64,000 nt of DNA. Source: JANMZO01 sp963763135. Lineage in GTDB: Bacteria > Actinomycetota > Acidimicrobiia > Acidimicrobiales > JANYDT01. The notes under the pieces are model-generated. The model saw only the letters and a program-made list of their open reading frames with translations. It was not told the origin of the DNA and made no database searches. The stretch spans positions 704,124 through 768,123 of the forward strand of contig CAVXNJ010000010.1 in NCBI GenBank assembly GCA_963763135.1. Direction: 5' to 3'. Position 1 is the stretch's first letter. Every line of letters starts with the position of its first letter. The position numbers and the translations under genes are program-made. This document shows positions 8,538 to 16,689 of the stretch, in pieces.

Positions 8538-8555
8538 ATCGACCGTACGGTCGAT
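8538..8555. promoter_or_regulatory. 18-bp perfect palindrome at the ribosome-binding position
   Basis: ATCGACCGTACGGTCGAT is a perfect palindrome ending 3 bp before the start codon of the membrane Ig-domain gene. It occupies the place of the Shine-Dalgarno sequence; no GGAGG is seen there. It could be an operator or an RNA hairpin that hides the start. Confidence 0.45.
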
Positions 8556-8668
8556 GTCAACTGCTTGGACACACGTCGTGGGTCGCCGGAAGGACCTAAT
8601 CAGCTGCCCGAAAGTGCAATTCCCAGACGCACGGCGTGGGCGGGCCCGATCAACCGACGTATGTGCGC

Positions 8669-10333
8669 TTACTTCCCCATGGCTTTGTGCATCGCCGCAC
8701 GGCGCTCAGCGACATCGGCTCGATCGATGTATCCCTGATCAACCGCCATCTCCAGCACGACATCAGCCGCATTGTCGTAGCAACCGGTGAGAATTCCGAG
8801 AAACTCGCCAGCCGATGAAACCATCGCCTCCGGCGGATACCCGGGCTGGGCCGCAATCTGCATCGACGTGATGACACTTTCGGGAATGGTCCGGCCGAGC
8901 GCATCGATCTGGCTTCGGAGCATCCGGTTCACTGCGGCCTGCAACGACCTACGGAGTTTGCGCACCGCATCTTCGACGGCTTCATCCGCGCCGGCCGCCC
9001 GTTCACCCTGCGCTCCGGCCCCGGCCCGGCGATCACGATCGTCGATGGCGGCTGCGAGAACCAGCATGTCGCGAGACACCTCGTCTCCGTAAGGCTGGAT
9101 GTCGCGCAATTCCTCGTACAGCCCGCCGTAGAGCGAGCCTTCGATCGCGCCTCCGCCGAGTTCCCCCAGGTACTTCACGAACTTGACACCCATCCACGGC
9201 AGCGTGACTGCGGTGGCCGCCGCTGCGAGCGTTCCGCCGGCCACGCCGAAGACGAGTTCCTCACCCGCGAGTTTTCCGGCCAGCCCGAGCACTCCAGACC
9301 CGACTTCCACCACTCCGTCGAGTCGGTCAAACGTGGATTCGGCGGTGGCCAACTTCGCGTAACCACCAATCACGGCGACCGCCGACAGGACCTTGTCGGC
9401 CTTTTCCAGAAACTCGCCGATCTGCGCAAACTTCAGCGCCACCTTGTTGCCGGAACTGAGCAACTCCCCGCTTTCCTTCAGTGCCTCAAGTGCTTTGAGA
9501 TCCGCGCCCGCTCCAAATGCCTTCACGACATATTTCGAAACCGATGAGCCGACGCTCACCACGGTTCCGGCCGTCAGGTCGGTCAGCTCGGCGACCACCT
9601 GCACGCCTTTGGTTATTCCGAGCGCAACACCGTGCTTCTGGCAGTACACACGTGCTTCATCGATCGACTTGCGATACTCGTTCGGGTCGACGCTCTTGAG
9701 AACTTTGACCAGAAGTCCGACACCATCGTTGACCTCCTTCGCCGTGGGTCCCAACAAGTCGCCCTTCGCCGCATCGGCAGGTGCCACCAGGAGCTTGTTC
9801 GCCATGTCGTAGGTCTGCCGAAGAACGGCAAGTGCAGACTCCCGCGCTTCCTGGGCGGGACGGGACACCAACTGTGCTGCCAGAACGCCATCTTCACGCG
9901 ACTGCACCCAAACGGCGTTGCGCACAATGTCGGACGTCGCGTTTCGGATGCCGGCTTGGAGACGCTCGCTCAGCACCTTGCCCGAAGGCGTCTGCTTGAG
10001 GTCGTTGGCGACATTGGCCAACGACGATTCGACCAGGTTCAGATCGGCCTCGCGACTGGCCGCCGTGAACTCGCCTTCCTTGGATTTGTCGAACGGACGA
10101 TTGTGAACCACCTGGTACAGACGCACCATGAAGCTTTGATGGGCAGCCGAGAGGCCGGCAATGTCATCCGGGCCGACGGCGGGTGATTTGAGTACGACGT
10201 CGATCGTCATCGCGAGCAACTCGGCCTCGCCCTTGGCGTCGGCCTTCGCCGCGGCTGCGGCTTTGCGGTCTTTGGCGGAACCTGCGTGATCACCCCGGCG
10301 CTGCAGCATTCGACCAACGGAAGCGTTCCCCAC
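8669..10333 (-). CDS. Helical protein with eCIS N-terminal motif; candidate CIS cargo
   Basis: At least 554 residues from a GTG at 10331-10333. The first residues, VGNASVGRMLQRR, are the short motif that precedes many DUF4157/eCIS-associated proteins. The same frame continues upstream with IELTTGRSTEDLQQA before the GTG, so translation probably begins earlier, but no ATG or GTG is in frame there. The body is almost all helical, with a hydrophobic stretch (ELVFGVAGGTLAAAATAVTL) and a Gly-rich stretch (YLGELGGGAIEGSLYGGLY) that could insert in membranes. No enzyme motif is seen. Position between structural genes and the N-terminal motif suggest a loaded effector; function unknown. Confidence 0.65.
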   Translation of the reverse strand: MGNASVGRMLQRRGDHAGSAKDRKAAAAAKADAKGEAELLAMTIDVVLKSPAVGPDDIAGLSAAHQSFMVRLYQVVHNRPFDKSKEGEFTAASREADLNLVESSLANVANDLKQTPSGKVLSERLQAGIRNATSDIVRNAVWVQSREDGVLAAQLVSRPAQEARESALAVLRQTYDMANKLLVAPADAAKGDLLGPTAKEVNDGVGLLVKVLKSVDPNEYRKSIDEARVYCQKHGVALGITKGVQVVAELTDLTAGTVVSVGSSVSKYVVKAFGAGADLKALEALKESGELLSSGNKVALKFAQIGEFLEKADKVLSAVAVIGGYAKLATAESTFDRLDGVVEVGSGVLGLAGKLAGEELVFGVAGGTLAAAATAVTLPWMGVKFVKYLGELGGGAIEGSLYGGLYEELRDIQPYGDEVSRDMLVLAAAIDDRDRRAGAGAQGERAAGADEAVEDAVRKLRRSLQAAVNRMLRSQIDALGRTIPESVITSMQIAAQPGYPPEAMVSSAGEFLGILTGCYDNAADVVLEMAVDQGYIDRADVAERRAAMHKAMGK

Positions 10334-10506
10334 GGCCTGCTGAAGATCCTCGGTCGACCGACCGGTCGTGAGCTCGATATGTCCGGACGGCGCAGACGCG
10401 CCCTTCTTCGACCGTCCTCGATTGCTCCCTACGTCGACGTCGACTTTGACGATGACGCGAACGAGCGACCGGACCGACCCATTCCTGCAGCTTCTCAGAA
10501 CCGTTC

Positions 10507-10520
10507 TGCCCGAACGGGTA
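10507..10520 (-). promoter_or_regulatory. Imperfect copy of the CIS palindrome
   Basis: TGCCCGAACGGGTA keeps both half sites (GCCCG and CGGG) of the motif seen upstream of other genes of the cluster. Its distance to the true start of the following gene cannot be measured because that start is unclear. Confidence 0.4.
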
Positions 10521-10529
10521 AGACCTCCC

Positions 10530-10617
10530 CGGCTCAGCGGCTCAGCGGCTCAGCGGCTCAGCGGCTCAGCGGCTCAGCGGCTCAGCGACTCAGTGGCTCA
10601 GTGGCTCAGTGGCTCTA
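10530..10617. repeat. Octamer tandem repeat (CGGCTCAG)
   Basis: Seven perfect copies of CGGCTCAG are followed by four degenerate copies (CGACTCAG, TGGCTCAG twice, TGGCTCTA). Eight is not a multiple of three, so length changes here would shift any reading frame crossing it. Such arrays vary in copy number by slippage. Confidence 0.9.
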
Positions 10618-10642
10618 TGGGTGTTCGGGGGGCCACGCCCGG

Positions 10643-11370
10643 TCAGCGGACGACGGGACGGCCTCGTGTGACCGGCCGCCGTGGTGATGCACTGTCAAGC
10701 ACGATCAGGACCTTGACACTCGCCGGCGGACAGTCCGGCGAATCCGCCGGGGTCGCCGTCAGCGTCCGCTCACCGAGCGGATCACCACCAAGCACCATCA
10801 CCGAACCACTGATCCGCCCCGAACCATCAGCAGTCACCGAAACCGGCGACCGCGACTCCCAACCGACCAACACCACACTGCCCGCCACGAACCCCTCACC
10901 CGTAAACGCCACCGGCCGACCCCGAGGACCAACCGACTCCGCCCGAAGCACCACCGAACCACACGGAGGAACCGTCGACGAAGGCACCGTAGTGGTCAAC
11001 TGCACCGGAGCACCCGTCGTCGGTGCCGTTCCAACACCCATACGAAGCGCGGCCGTACCAATCTCCTTGAGCGAACCGCTCACCGTGATGTTGCCGGCGT
11101 ACGGACCCGGCCGTAGGGGAGGACCCCGTGATCGTCACCACGCACGTCCCCTTCACCGCAATCACCGCACCCACACAGTCCGTGCCGGCCGCCGTCGTGA
11201 ACGTGGCGGCGCCCGGATCCACCAATAACCACTGCTGAGATCGTGACGGGAAGGTCGCCGACGTTGCGAATCGTGATCTTGCGAGCAACCGGGTTCCGGG
11301 AGCCACCCGACCGAAATCAACGGCCTTCGGCACGACCACAATCGCTCGCAAGGGTGACCGACCAATCACA
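10643..11370 (-). pseudogene. Frame-disrupted 3' part of HYDIN/ASH-type paralogue 1
   Basis: This stretch continues the protein coded at 11371-13116, but in shifting frames. Against the parallel stretch of paralogue 2 (13292-14040) it has four single-base length differences: an extra base near 11375, a missing base near 11290, an extra base near 11216 and an extra base near 11097. The last 440 bp (10647 to about 11088) match 13296 to about 13737 almost exactly and stay open, ending RRPVTRGRPVVR. Either the C-terminus of copy 1 has decayed, or the near-identical repeats were mis-assembled. Confidence 0.65.
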
Positions 11371-13116
11371 TCAGCCCTGACCCACTTCCCCCGACGTTCC
11401 CTTCACCACAAGCTTGTCGCGCACCGCACCCGACGGCTGCACCCCGAGCAGACCCTGCACATTGAGGGTGCACTTCGCCCCCGGCGCCAACTGCGCCTTC
11501 GAACACAGGTCGCCCGTGACGCTGAACCCGCTCTTTGCTCCGTTCGTCAACGCCACCGACGACACCACCACCGGTAACTCACCACTATTCGACACCGTCA
11601 CCTTCGCCACCCTCGGCGTCACCGAATCCAACAAACCAAGCTGCACCGGCCCCGACACCGACAAACCACGACGCAACACCCGACCCTTCGCAGAAAACGT
11701 GGCCGACGTACCGATCGTCGTCAGGGCTGTGAGATTCACCACACGCGGCCCGGCCGGCGTATTCACCGACGTGACCACGAGGTTGCAAGCTTCGCGTGGT
11801 TGCAACACCTTGCCCTTACACGCACCCGCGACAGTGACACCACCACCAGACGCCACATAACTCGTCTTCTTCTTCGCACCCTTACCCGTCGTCACCGGAA
11901 TCCCAACCGCCGAAACAGTCACAGGAATCGACCCAGAATTTACTAAGCGCACATTCAGCTTCGTCGGGGGAGATCCCTGCGGAACATTCCCCAACGAACC
12001 CGACGTCGGATCAAACACAATCGACTCCTTCGGCGGCACCGGCGCCACCGCACTCAACGAACCCTTCAAATCCAACAACGTCGCCCCAGCGAGCGAGACC
12101 GACAGGGTGCCGCTGGCCGGCCCTGGCACCGTCGGGCGAAACGCCAACTGAATTGCACAGGTCTGACCGGGCTGCAAGAGCACCGGACACTTGTTGCCGA
12201 CGGTTAGGAACGGCGGCGTGACCGCCACCGTCTTCACGTTGAACGGCAACGAACCAACATTCGTCAACGTCGCATCCACCACCGGACTCGTCTGACCCAC
12301 CGCGGTCGGCTGAAACTGCGGCGTACTCAACAACACATCGCCGCGATCCTCGCTATTGCCGGTCACCGGCGCCTGCGCCGCCGCGCCAAGTGCGTTCGCG
12401 CCGATTGCGGAGACCGTCAGCAGCGCCTGATCCGCACGCGGAGCTGTCGGAGAGTACGTCACGTCGAGGGTGCACGTGGCACCCGGCGCAAGGTCGCAAT
12501 TCGGCTGACTGACAGTGAATGGCTGCGGGACCGTCGCGGTTCGAACCGCCACTGCGATCGTGCCGATATTCCGGATGGTGGTCTGCCTGGTCGCGGTCTT
12601 CCCGATGAGTAGGTTTCCGAAATCGACGGGATCGACGCTGATCTTCGGCGGAACCCGGACGGGTTGCGTGGTGGTCGTTGACGTGGACGACGTGGCCCGG
12701 GTGGTTCGCGTCTGCCAGACCCATACGATGGACTGGGCCCGGTCCGTGATCTGATTCTTGGTGGATGAGACGAGCGTGTAGCCGGGGGTGACACCGCTCG
12801 TGAACCACTCCTGTATGTCACAGGTTCCCGCTTCAATCTGAATGGCGGCCGAGTCCGGACCGGTGAACTTGTAATTCTTGCTCGCACCTCCGCATGAGAC
12901 CTGCAGGTTGTAGACAACGCTTGGTGGGGGGTCGCCCTGGACGATGTTGGCGAACGTGAAGAAAATCGAACCGCCAACCTGGGTGCGGTCCACCGAACCG
13001 GCAGCAGCCGGCTCCACGGATGACCCGCCGAGAAGGCCAACGATCACCACGACTAACGCAACCGCACTCCGGAGAAGGCTTAGACGGGTCCGTGTTCTTC
13101 GTACGGAAGAGTTCAT
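11371..13116 (-). CDS. Secreted HYDIN/ASH-type (choice-of-anchor D) repeat protein, paralogue 1
   Basis: A 581-residue reading frame starting MNSSVRRTRTRLSLLRSAVA, a basic start plus hydrophobic core ending in AAAG, a signal peptide. After an N-terminal domain and a Thr-rich linker come about four repeats of the HYDIN/ASH type, each with a PVDFGN or similar entry, TIRNIGT-like strand, a Cys pair and a PGATCTLDVTYSPT exit. The frame ends early at GEVGQG; paralogue 2 continues without a break. The ATG overlaps the stop of a 17-codon leader (13113-13166). Such repeats serve binding or surface display; its place inside a CIS operon is unusual and its role unknown. Confidence 0.75.
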   Translation of the reverse strand: MNSSVRRTRTRLSLLRSAVALVVVIVGLLGGSSVEPAAAGSVDRTQVGGSIFFTFANIVQGDPPPSVVYNLQVSCGGASKNYKFTGPDSAAIQIEAGTCDIQEWFTSGVTPGYTLVSSTKNQITDRAQSIVWVWQTRTTRATSSTSTTTTQPVRVPPKISVDPVDFGNLLIGKTATRQTTIRNIGTIAVAVRTATVPQPFTVSQPNCDLAPGATCTLDVTYSPTAPRADQALLTVSAIGANALGAAAQAPVTGNSEDRGDVLLSTPQFQPTAVGQTSPVVDATLTNVGSLPFNVKTVAVTPPFLTVGNKCPVLLQPGQTCAIQLAFRPTVPGPASGTLSVSLAGATLLDLKGSLSAVAPVPPKESIVFDPTSGSLGNVPQGSPPTKLNVRLVNSGSIPVTVSAVGIPVTTGKGAKKKTSYVASGGGVTVAGACKGKVLQPREACNLVVTSVNTPAGPRVVNLTALTTIGTSATFSAKGRVLRRGLSVSGPVQLGLLDSVTPRVAKVTVSNSGELPVVVSSVALTNGAKSGFSVTGDLCSKAQLAPGAKCTLNVQGLLGVQPSGAVRDKLVVKGTSGEVGQG

Positions 13117-13166
13117 CCCCTGGCACAGCCGCGTCGACGCTCGACGACGGTGTCGAACTCAGCCAT
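13113..13166 (-). CDS. 17-residue leader peptide; truncated copy of the DUF4157 gene start
   Basis: AAGGAGTCCAC-ATG opens MAEFDTVVERRRGCARG and stops at TGA, whose last two bases begin the next ATG (ATGA overlap). The first seven residues, the ribosome site and about 100 bp upstream match the beginning of the DUF4157 gene at 16579. It is best read as the remnant of a duplicated DUF4157 gene that now couples translation into the HYDIN gene. Confidence 0.6.
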   Translation of the reverse strand: MAEFDTVVERRRGCARG

Positions 13167-13261
13167 GTGGACTCCTTACGACAACGTCAGAACGCCACCA
13201 CTTTGTACGACCGGTGAAGTTGTTGGGCTACCAACGTACCCGACCTACGGGTAGCCACTCC

Positions 13262-13275
13262 CGCCCGATCGGGCA
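13262..13275 (-). promoter_or_regulatory. CIS palindrome upstream of the leader/HYDIN gene
   Basis: CGCCCGATCGGGCA contains the perfect 12-bp palindrome GCCCGATCGGGC. It lies 96 nt upstream of the leader start codon. Between it and the ribosome site, blocks such as CCCGTAG, GTGG and GTTCTGACG are shared with the DUF4157 promoter. Confidence 0.55.
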
Positions 13276-13291
13276 ACTACGAGGGGTGTTG

Positions 13292-14437
13292 CTAACGGAC
13301 GACGGGACGGCCTCGTGTGACCGGCCGCCGTGGTGATGCACTGTCAAGCACGATCAGGACCTTGACACTCGCCGGCGGACAGTCCGGCGAATCCGCCGGG
13401 GTCGCCGTCAGCGTCCGCTCACCGAGCGGATCACCACCAAGCACCATCACCGAACCACTGATCCGCCCCGAACCATCAGCAGTCACCGAAACCGGCGACC
13501 GCGACTCCCAACCGACCAACACCACACTGCCCGCCACGAACCCCTCACCCGTAAACGCCACCGGCCGACCCCGAGGACCAACCGACTCCGCCCGAAGCAC
13601 CACCGAACCACACGGAGGAACCGTCGACGAAGGCACCGTAGTGGTCAACTGCACCGGAGCACCCGTCGTCGGTGCCGTTCCAACACCCATACGAAGCGCG
13701 GCCGTACCAATCTCCTTGAGCGAACCGCTCACCGTGATCGTGCCCGCATAGGACCCGGCCGTAGGGGAAGACCCCGTGATCGTCACCACACACGTCCCCT
13801 TCACCGCAATCACCGCACCCACACAGTCCGTGCCGGCCGCCGTCGTGAACGTGGCGGCCCCGGGTCCGCCGATAACCACTGCCGAGATCGTGACGGGAAG
13901 GTCGCCCACGTTGCGAATTGTGGTCTTGCGGGCCACCGGTGTTCCGGGAGCCACCCGACCGAAATCGAAGGCTTTCGGCGCGAGCACGATCGCTCGCAAG
14001 GGTGACCGACCGACCACATCGCCCTGACCCACTTCCCCCGACGTTCCCTTCACCACAAGCTTGTCGCGCACCGCACCCGACGGCTGCACCCCGAGCAGAC
14101 CCTGCACATTGAGGGTGCACTTCGCCCCCGGCGCCAACTGCGCCTTCGAACACAGGTCGCCCGTAACGCTGAACCCGCTCTTTGCTCCGTTCGTCAACGC
14201 CACCGACGACACCACCACCGGTAACTCACCACTATTCGACACCGTCACCTTCGCCACCCTCGGCGTCACCGAATCCAACAAACCAAGCTGCACCGGCCCC
14301 GACACCGACAAACCACGACGCAACACCCGACCCTTCGCAGAAAACGTGGCCGACGTACCGATCGCCGTCAGGGCTGTGAGATTCACCACACGCGGCACCG
14401 CACCGGCGTATTCACCGACGTGACGACGAGGTTGCAT
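13292..14437 (-). CDS. HYDIN/ASH-type paralogue 2, 3' part (out of frame with its 5' part)
   Basis: This 381-residue frame carries the C-terminal HYDIN/ASH repeats and a final Ig-like domain (TVPSSTVPPCGSVVLRAESV) and ends RRPVTRGRPVVR. It has no start of its own. The first residues are out-of-frame sequence, and homology to paralogue 1 begins at PRVVNLTALTAIG. It overlaps the 5' part (14383-15750), and joining them needs one frameshift near 14395-14400. There paralogue 1 reads CGCGGCCCGGCCGGCG and this copy has two more bases. Either a real break or an assembly error. Confidence 0.65.
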   Translation of the reverse strand: MQPRRHVGEYAGAVPRVVNLTALTAIGTSATFSAKGRVLRRGLSVSGPVQLGLLDSVTPRVAKVTVSNSGELPVVVSSVALTNGAKSGFSVTGDLCSKAQLAPGAKCTLNVQGLLGVQPSGAVRDKLVVKGTSGEVGQGDVVGRSPLRAIVLAPKAFDFGRVAPGTPVARKTTIRNVGDLPVTISAVVIGGPGAATFTTAAGTDCVGAVIAVKGTCVVTITGSSPTAGSYAGTITVSGSLKEIGTAALRMGVGTAPTTGAPVQLTTTVPSSTVPPCGSVVLRAESVGPRGRPVAFTGEGFVAGSVVLVGWESRSPVSVTADGSGRISGSVMVLGGDPLGERTLTATPADSPDCPPASVKVLIVLDSASPRRPVTRGRPVVR

Positions 14438-15750
14438 GCTTCGCGCGGCTGCAGCACCTTGCCCTTGCAGGCTCCGGTCACCGTGACACCCCCGCTGGTT
14501 GCGACGTAACTCGTTTTCTTCTTCGCACCCTTACCCGTCGTCACCGGAATCCCGACCGCGGTGACCGTGACCGGAACGGAACCGTTGTTTACTAAGCGCA
14601 CATTTAATTTCGTCGGCGGCGTTCCCTGCGCAACATTGCCCAGCGAACCCGTCGGCGGATCAAACGCAATCGACTCCTTCGCCGGTGCCGGCGCGACCGC
14701 ACTCAACGAACCCTTCAACTCCAACAACGTGGCCCCCACCAGCGAGACCGTGATGGTACCGGTCGCCGGTCCGGGTGCCGTGGGGCGAAATGCCAGCTGA
14801 ACCGTGCACACCTGTGCGGGCTGGAGGAGCACCGGGCACTTGTTCCCGAGAACGACGAACGGCGCCGTAACCGAAACCGTCTTCACGTTGAACGGCAGCG
14901 AACCAACATTCGTCAAGGTCGCATCCGCTACCGGACTGGACTGACCGACCGCAGTCGGCTGAAACTGCGGCGTACCCAACAACACATCCCCTCGGTCTTC
15001 GCTGTTGCCGGTTACCGGGGCCTGAGCGACGGCCCCGAGGTTGCCGCTGAGACCCGATACGGTGAGCAGCGCTTGATCCTGTCGGGGGGCCGTGGGTGAG
15101 TACGTCACGTCGGCCGTGCACGATCCGCCAACGGGAAGCTCGCAACTCGGCAGTGAGGCGGCGAAGGGCGGGGCCACGACGGCGGTCCGGACTGAAACCG
15201 GAACCGTGCCGGTGTTGCGGATTACAGTCTGTCGGGTCGCGGACTTCCCGATCAGGACGTTTCCGAAATCGACCGGGTCGACGGAGATCTTCGGCGCAAT
15301 CGGCGGGGCGGTCGTGCTGGTCGTCGAGGTGGATGGCGTTGATGGCGTCGTGGTGCGACCGGTTCTGGTCCACGTCCACGTCACTCCCGCCGAGTTTGCC
15401 GAGATGGCGTTGTAGGCCGACGTCACCTGATAGCCGGGGACGACCGGGCCGACGATGTACCACCGGAAGATCTGGCATTGCGACTGGTTAAGGGTCTCCG
15501 ATCCCGAACTCGGTAACGCAACGATCTTGCTGTACTGAAAGCACTGCACATCGAGCGAATACAACAGGTTGGGAGGGGCCTCGCCGATTACGGTAATCAC
15601 CGCGGTAAAGGCTGGTGGTTTCGTGGTGGGGACCGCTGCGGATTGTGCCATGACCGGTGACTCTCCTCCGAGCCCCAGTAACACGGCAGCCACAGCCGCC
15701 CACAACAGCCGCGTTGTTAGCCGGTGCGTTGATCTTGTCCTCTTCGCCAT
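14383..15750 (-). CDS. Secreted HYDIN/ASH-type repeat protein, paralogue 2, 5' part
   Basis: A 455-residue frame that starts MAKRTRSTHRLTTRLLWAAV and has a signal peptide ending near VMAQSA. Then come a unique N-terminal domain, a Thr/Ser linker (TTTPSTPSTSTTSTTA) and HYDIN/ASH repeats parallel to paralogue 1 (KISVDPVDFGNVLIGKSATR). It runs into a stop after VNTPVRCRVW because of a two-base length difference; the protein continues in another frame at 13292-14437. The gene begins 64 bp after the DUF4157 stop and has no promoter motif of its own, so it is probably cotranscribed with DUF4157. Confidence 0.75.
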   Translation of the reverse strand: MAKRTRSTHRLTTRLLWAAVAAVLLGLGGESPVMAQSAAVPTTKPPAFTAVITVIGEAPPNLLYSLDVQCFQYSKIVALPSSGSETLNQSQCQIFRWYIVGPVVPGYQVTSAYNAISANSAGVTWTWTRTGRTTTPSTPSTSTTSTTAPPIAPKISVDPVDFGNVLIGKSATRQTVIRNTGTVPVSVRTAVVAPPFAASLPSCELPVGGSCTADVTYSPTAPRQDQALLTVSGLSGNLGAVAQAPVTGNSEDRGDVLLGTPQFQPTAVGQSSPVADATLTNVGSLPFNVKTVSVTAPFVVLGNKCPVLLQPAQVCTVQLAFRPTAPGPATGTITVSLVGATLLELKGSLSAVAPAPAKESIAFDPPTGSLGNVAQGTPPTKLNVRLVNNGSVPVTVTAVGIPVTTGKGAKKKTSYVATSGGVTVTGACKGKVLQPREACNLVVTSVNTPVRCRVW

Positions 15751-15814
15751 CGATCAGCCTGAATGATCACGCGCAAACGTGACGCGACCTAGCGTCCGCG
15801 ATCGACCCGGTTGT

Positions 15815-16579
15815 CTACGCATGGTCATCGTCTTCGTGTCGCTGCGCCACGCGTTGCATCACCGCTTCGGCGACGCCGTCTGCTTCGTGCTCCTCAGCGG
15901 TGTCGGCCGCGCCAACAGACATTCCCGAGCCGCCGCCACCGACACCCTCCCGTTGCTGGGCCACGTGGGTCAGTTCATGGGCCATGAGACGCTGCGTCGA
16001 CGAACTGCCCGGCGCCCACTGGTCGGACCGGACAAAGACGTCGTTTCCGGTGGTGAAGGCCTTGGCGGTGATGGCTTGGTTCAGTTGATCGCTCTCGCTT
16101 CCGACGTGAACACGTACGCCATCGAGCGGCGTACCGAGCGCTCCCTCCATCGTCGACCTGGTCCCATCATCGAGCGGCGAACCCGAGCCACGAGCGGAGT
16201 CGATCCTTCCGGCCAACCCGTCTGAAAGGCCGCCGCCGGCCAGCCCGACCTCCGGAGCGCCCTCGCGCTGCGCCAGACCATCGTGCTTCGCCATGACCTC
16301 TTCCTCTTCTTCACCCTCCCGCTGGGCCAAAGAGGTGTCGTGCTTCGCCATGACCTCTTCCTCTTCTTCACCTTCCCGCTGGGCCAAAGAGGTGTCGTGC
16401 TTCGCCTGAAGCTCTTCTTCTTCCGGACCCGCTTCGCGTTGGAGCAACCGGGCCACCGCTGCGTTGCCGATGGTTGACTGCAACGACGAGACGCCTGCTT
16501 CGGCACCGCCCGTCTCCAACGGATTCATCGGACGACGCAGGCGCAACGACTCAGGGGCGACGGTATCGAACTCAGCCAT
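15815..16579 (-). CDS. DUF4157 (eCIS core domain) protein
   Basis: A 254-residue protein. After MAEFDTVAPESLRLRRP comes the eCIS motif STIGNAAVARLLQRE, then an acidic tandem repeat of 19 residues, then the DUF4157 domain (GALGTPLDGVRVHVG, AKAFTTGNDVFVRSDQWAPG). A zinc-protease-like AHELTHVAQQ lies at about residue 200. DUF4157 is a hallmark of extracellular CIS loci, where it occurs alone or fused to cargo. The ATG has AAGGAG 6 nt upstream. An upstream palindrome and the adjacent AAA+ gene place it in the CIS regulon. Whether the HELTH motif is active is unknown. Confidence 0.9.
   Translation of the reverse strand: MAEFDTVAPESLRLRRPMNPLETGGAEAGVSSLQSTIGNAAVARLLQREAGPEEEELQAKHDTSLAQREGEEEEEVMAKHDTSLAQREGEEEEEVMAKHDGLAQREGAPEVGLAGGGLSDGLAGRIDSARGSGSPLDDGTRSTMEGALGTPLDGVRVHVGSESDQLNQAITAKAFTTGNDVFVRSDQWAPGSSSTQRLMAHELTHVAQQREGVGGGGSGMSVGAADTAEEHEADGVAEAVMQRVAQRHEDDDHA
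16265..16425. repeat. 57-bp in-frame tandem repeat inside the DUF4157 gene
   Basis: About two and a half copies with a 57-bp period encode AKHDTSLAQREGEEEEEVM units of 19 residues. The first two are nearly identical in DNA, which points to recent expansion. The unit is strongly acidic and keeps the LAQRE phrase. Confidence 0.85.
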
Positions 16580-16675
16580 GGTGGACTCCTTGCAACAGCG
16601 TCAGAACTCCTCCACTCTCTACGACCGCGAAAGACGAAGGGTTCCCACCGGACCTGCTCTACGGGCAGCATCCCA

Positions 16676-16689
16676 TGCCCGATCGGGCA
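16676..16689 (-). promoter_or_regulatory. CIS palindrome upstream of the DUF4157 gene
   Basis: TGCCCGATCGGGCA is a perfect palindrome, extended to 16 bp with the flanking A and T (16675-16690). It lies 97 nt upstream of the ATG at 16579. It is the best copy of the motif and is followed by a shared CCCGTAG block. Confidence 0.6.

Larger units (their letters stand above)
10334..10642. other. About 310-bp intergenic region: repeat array, half-coding leader and palindrome
   Basis: The stretch holds the probable upstream extension of the 554-residue protein (10334 to about 10440), an imperfect palindrome at 10507-10520, and an octamer array at 10530-10617. A short frame opens at an ATG at 10482 but stops after 17 codons. 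A one-base change near 10430 would join it to the downstream protein. Confidence 0.5.

Noticed and set aside
10530..10617. CRISPR array
   Set aside because: The repeats are 8 bp and directly adjacent, with no spacers.
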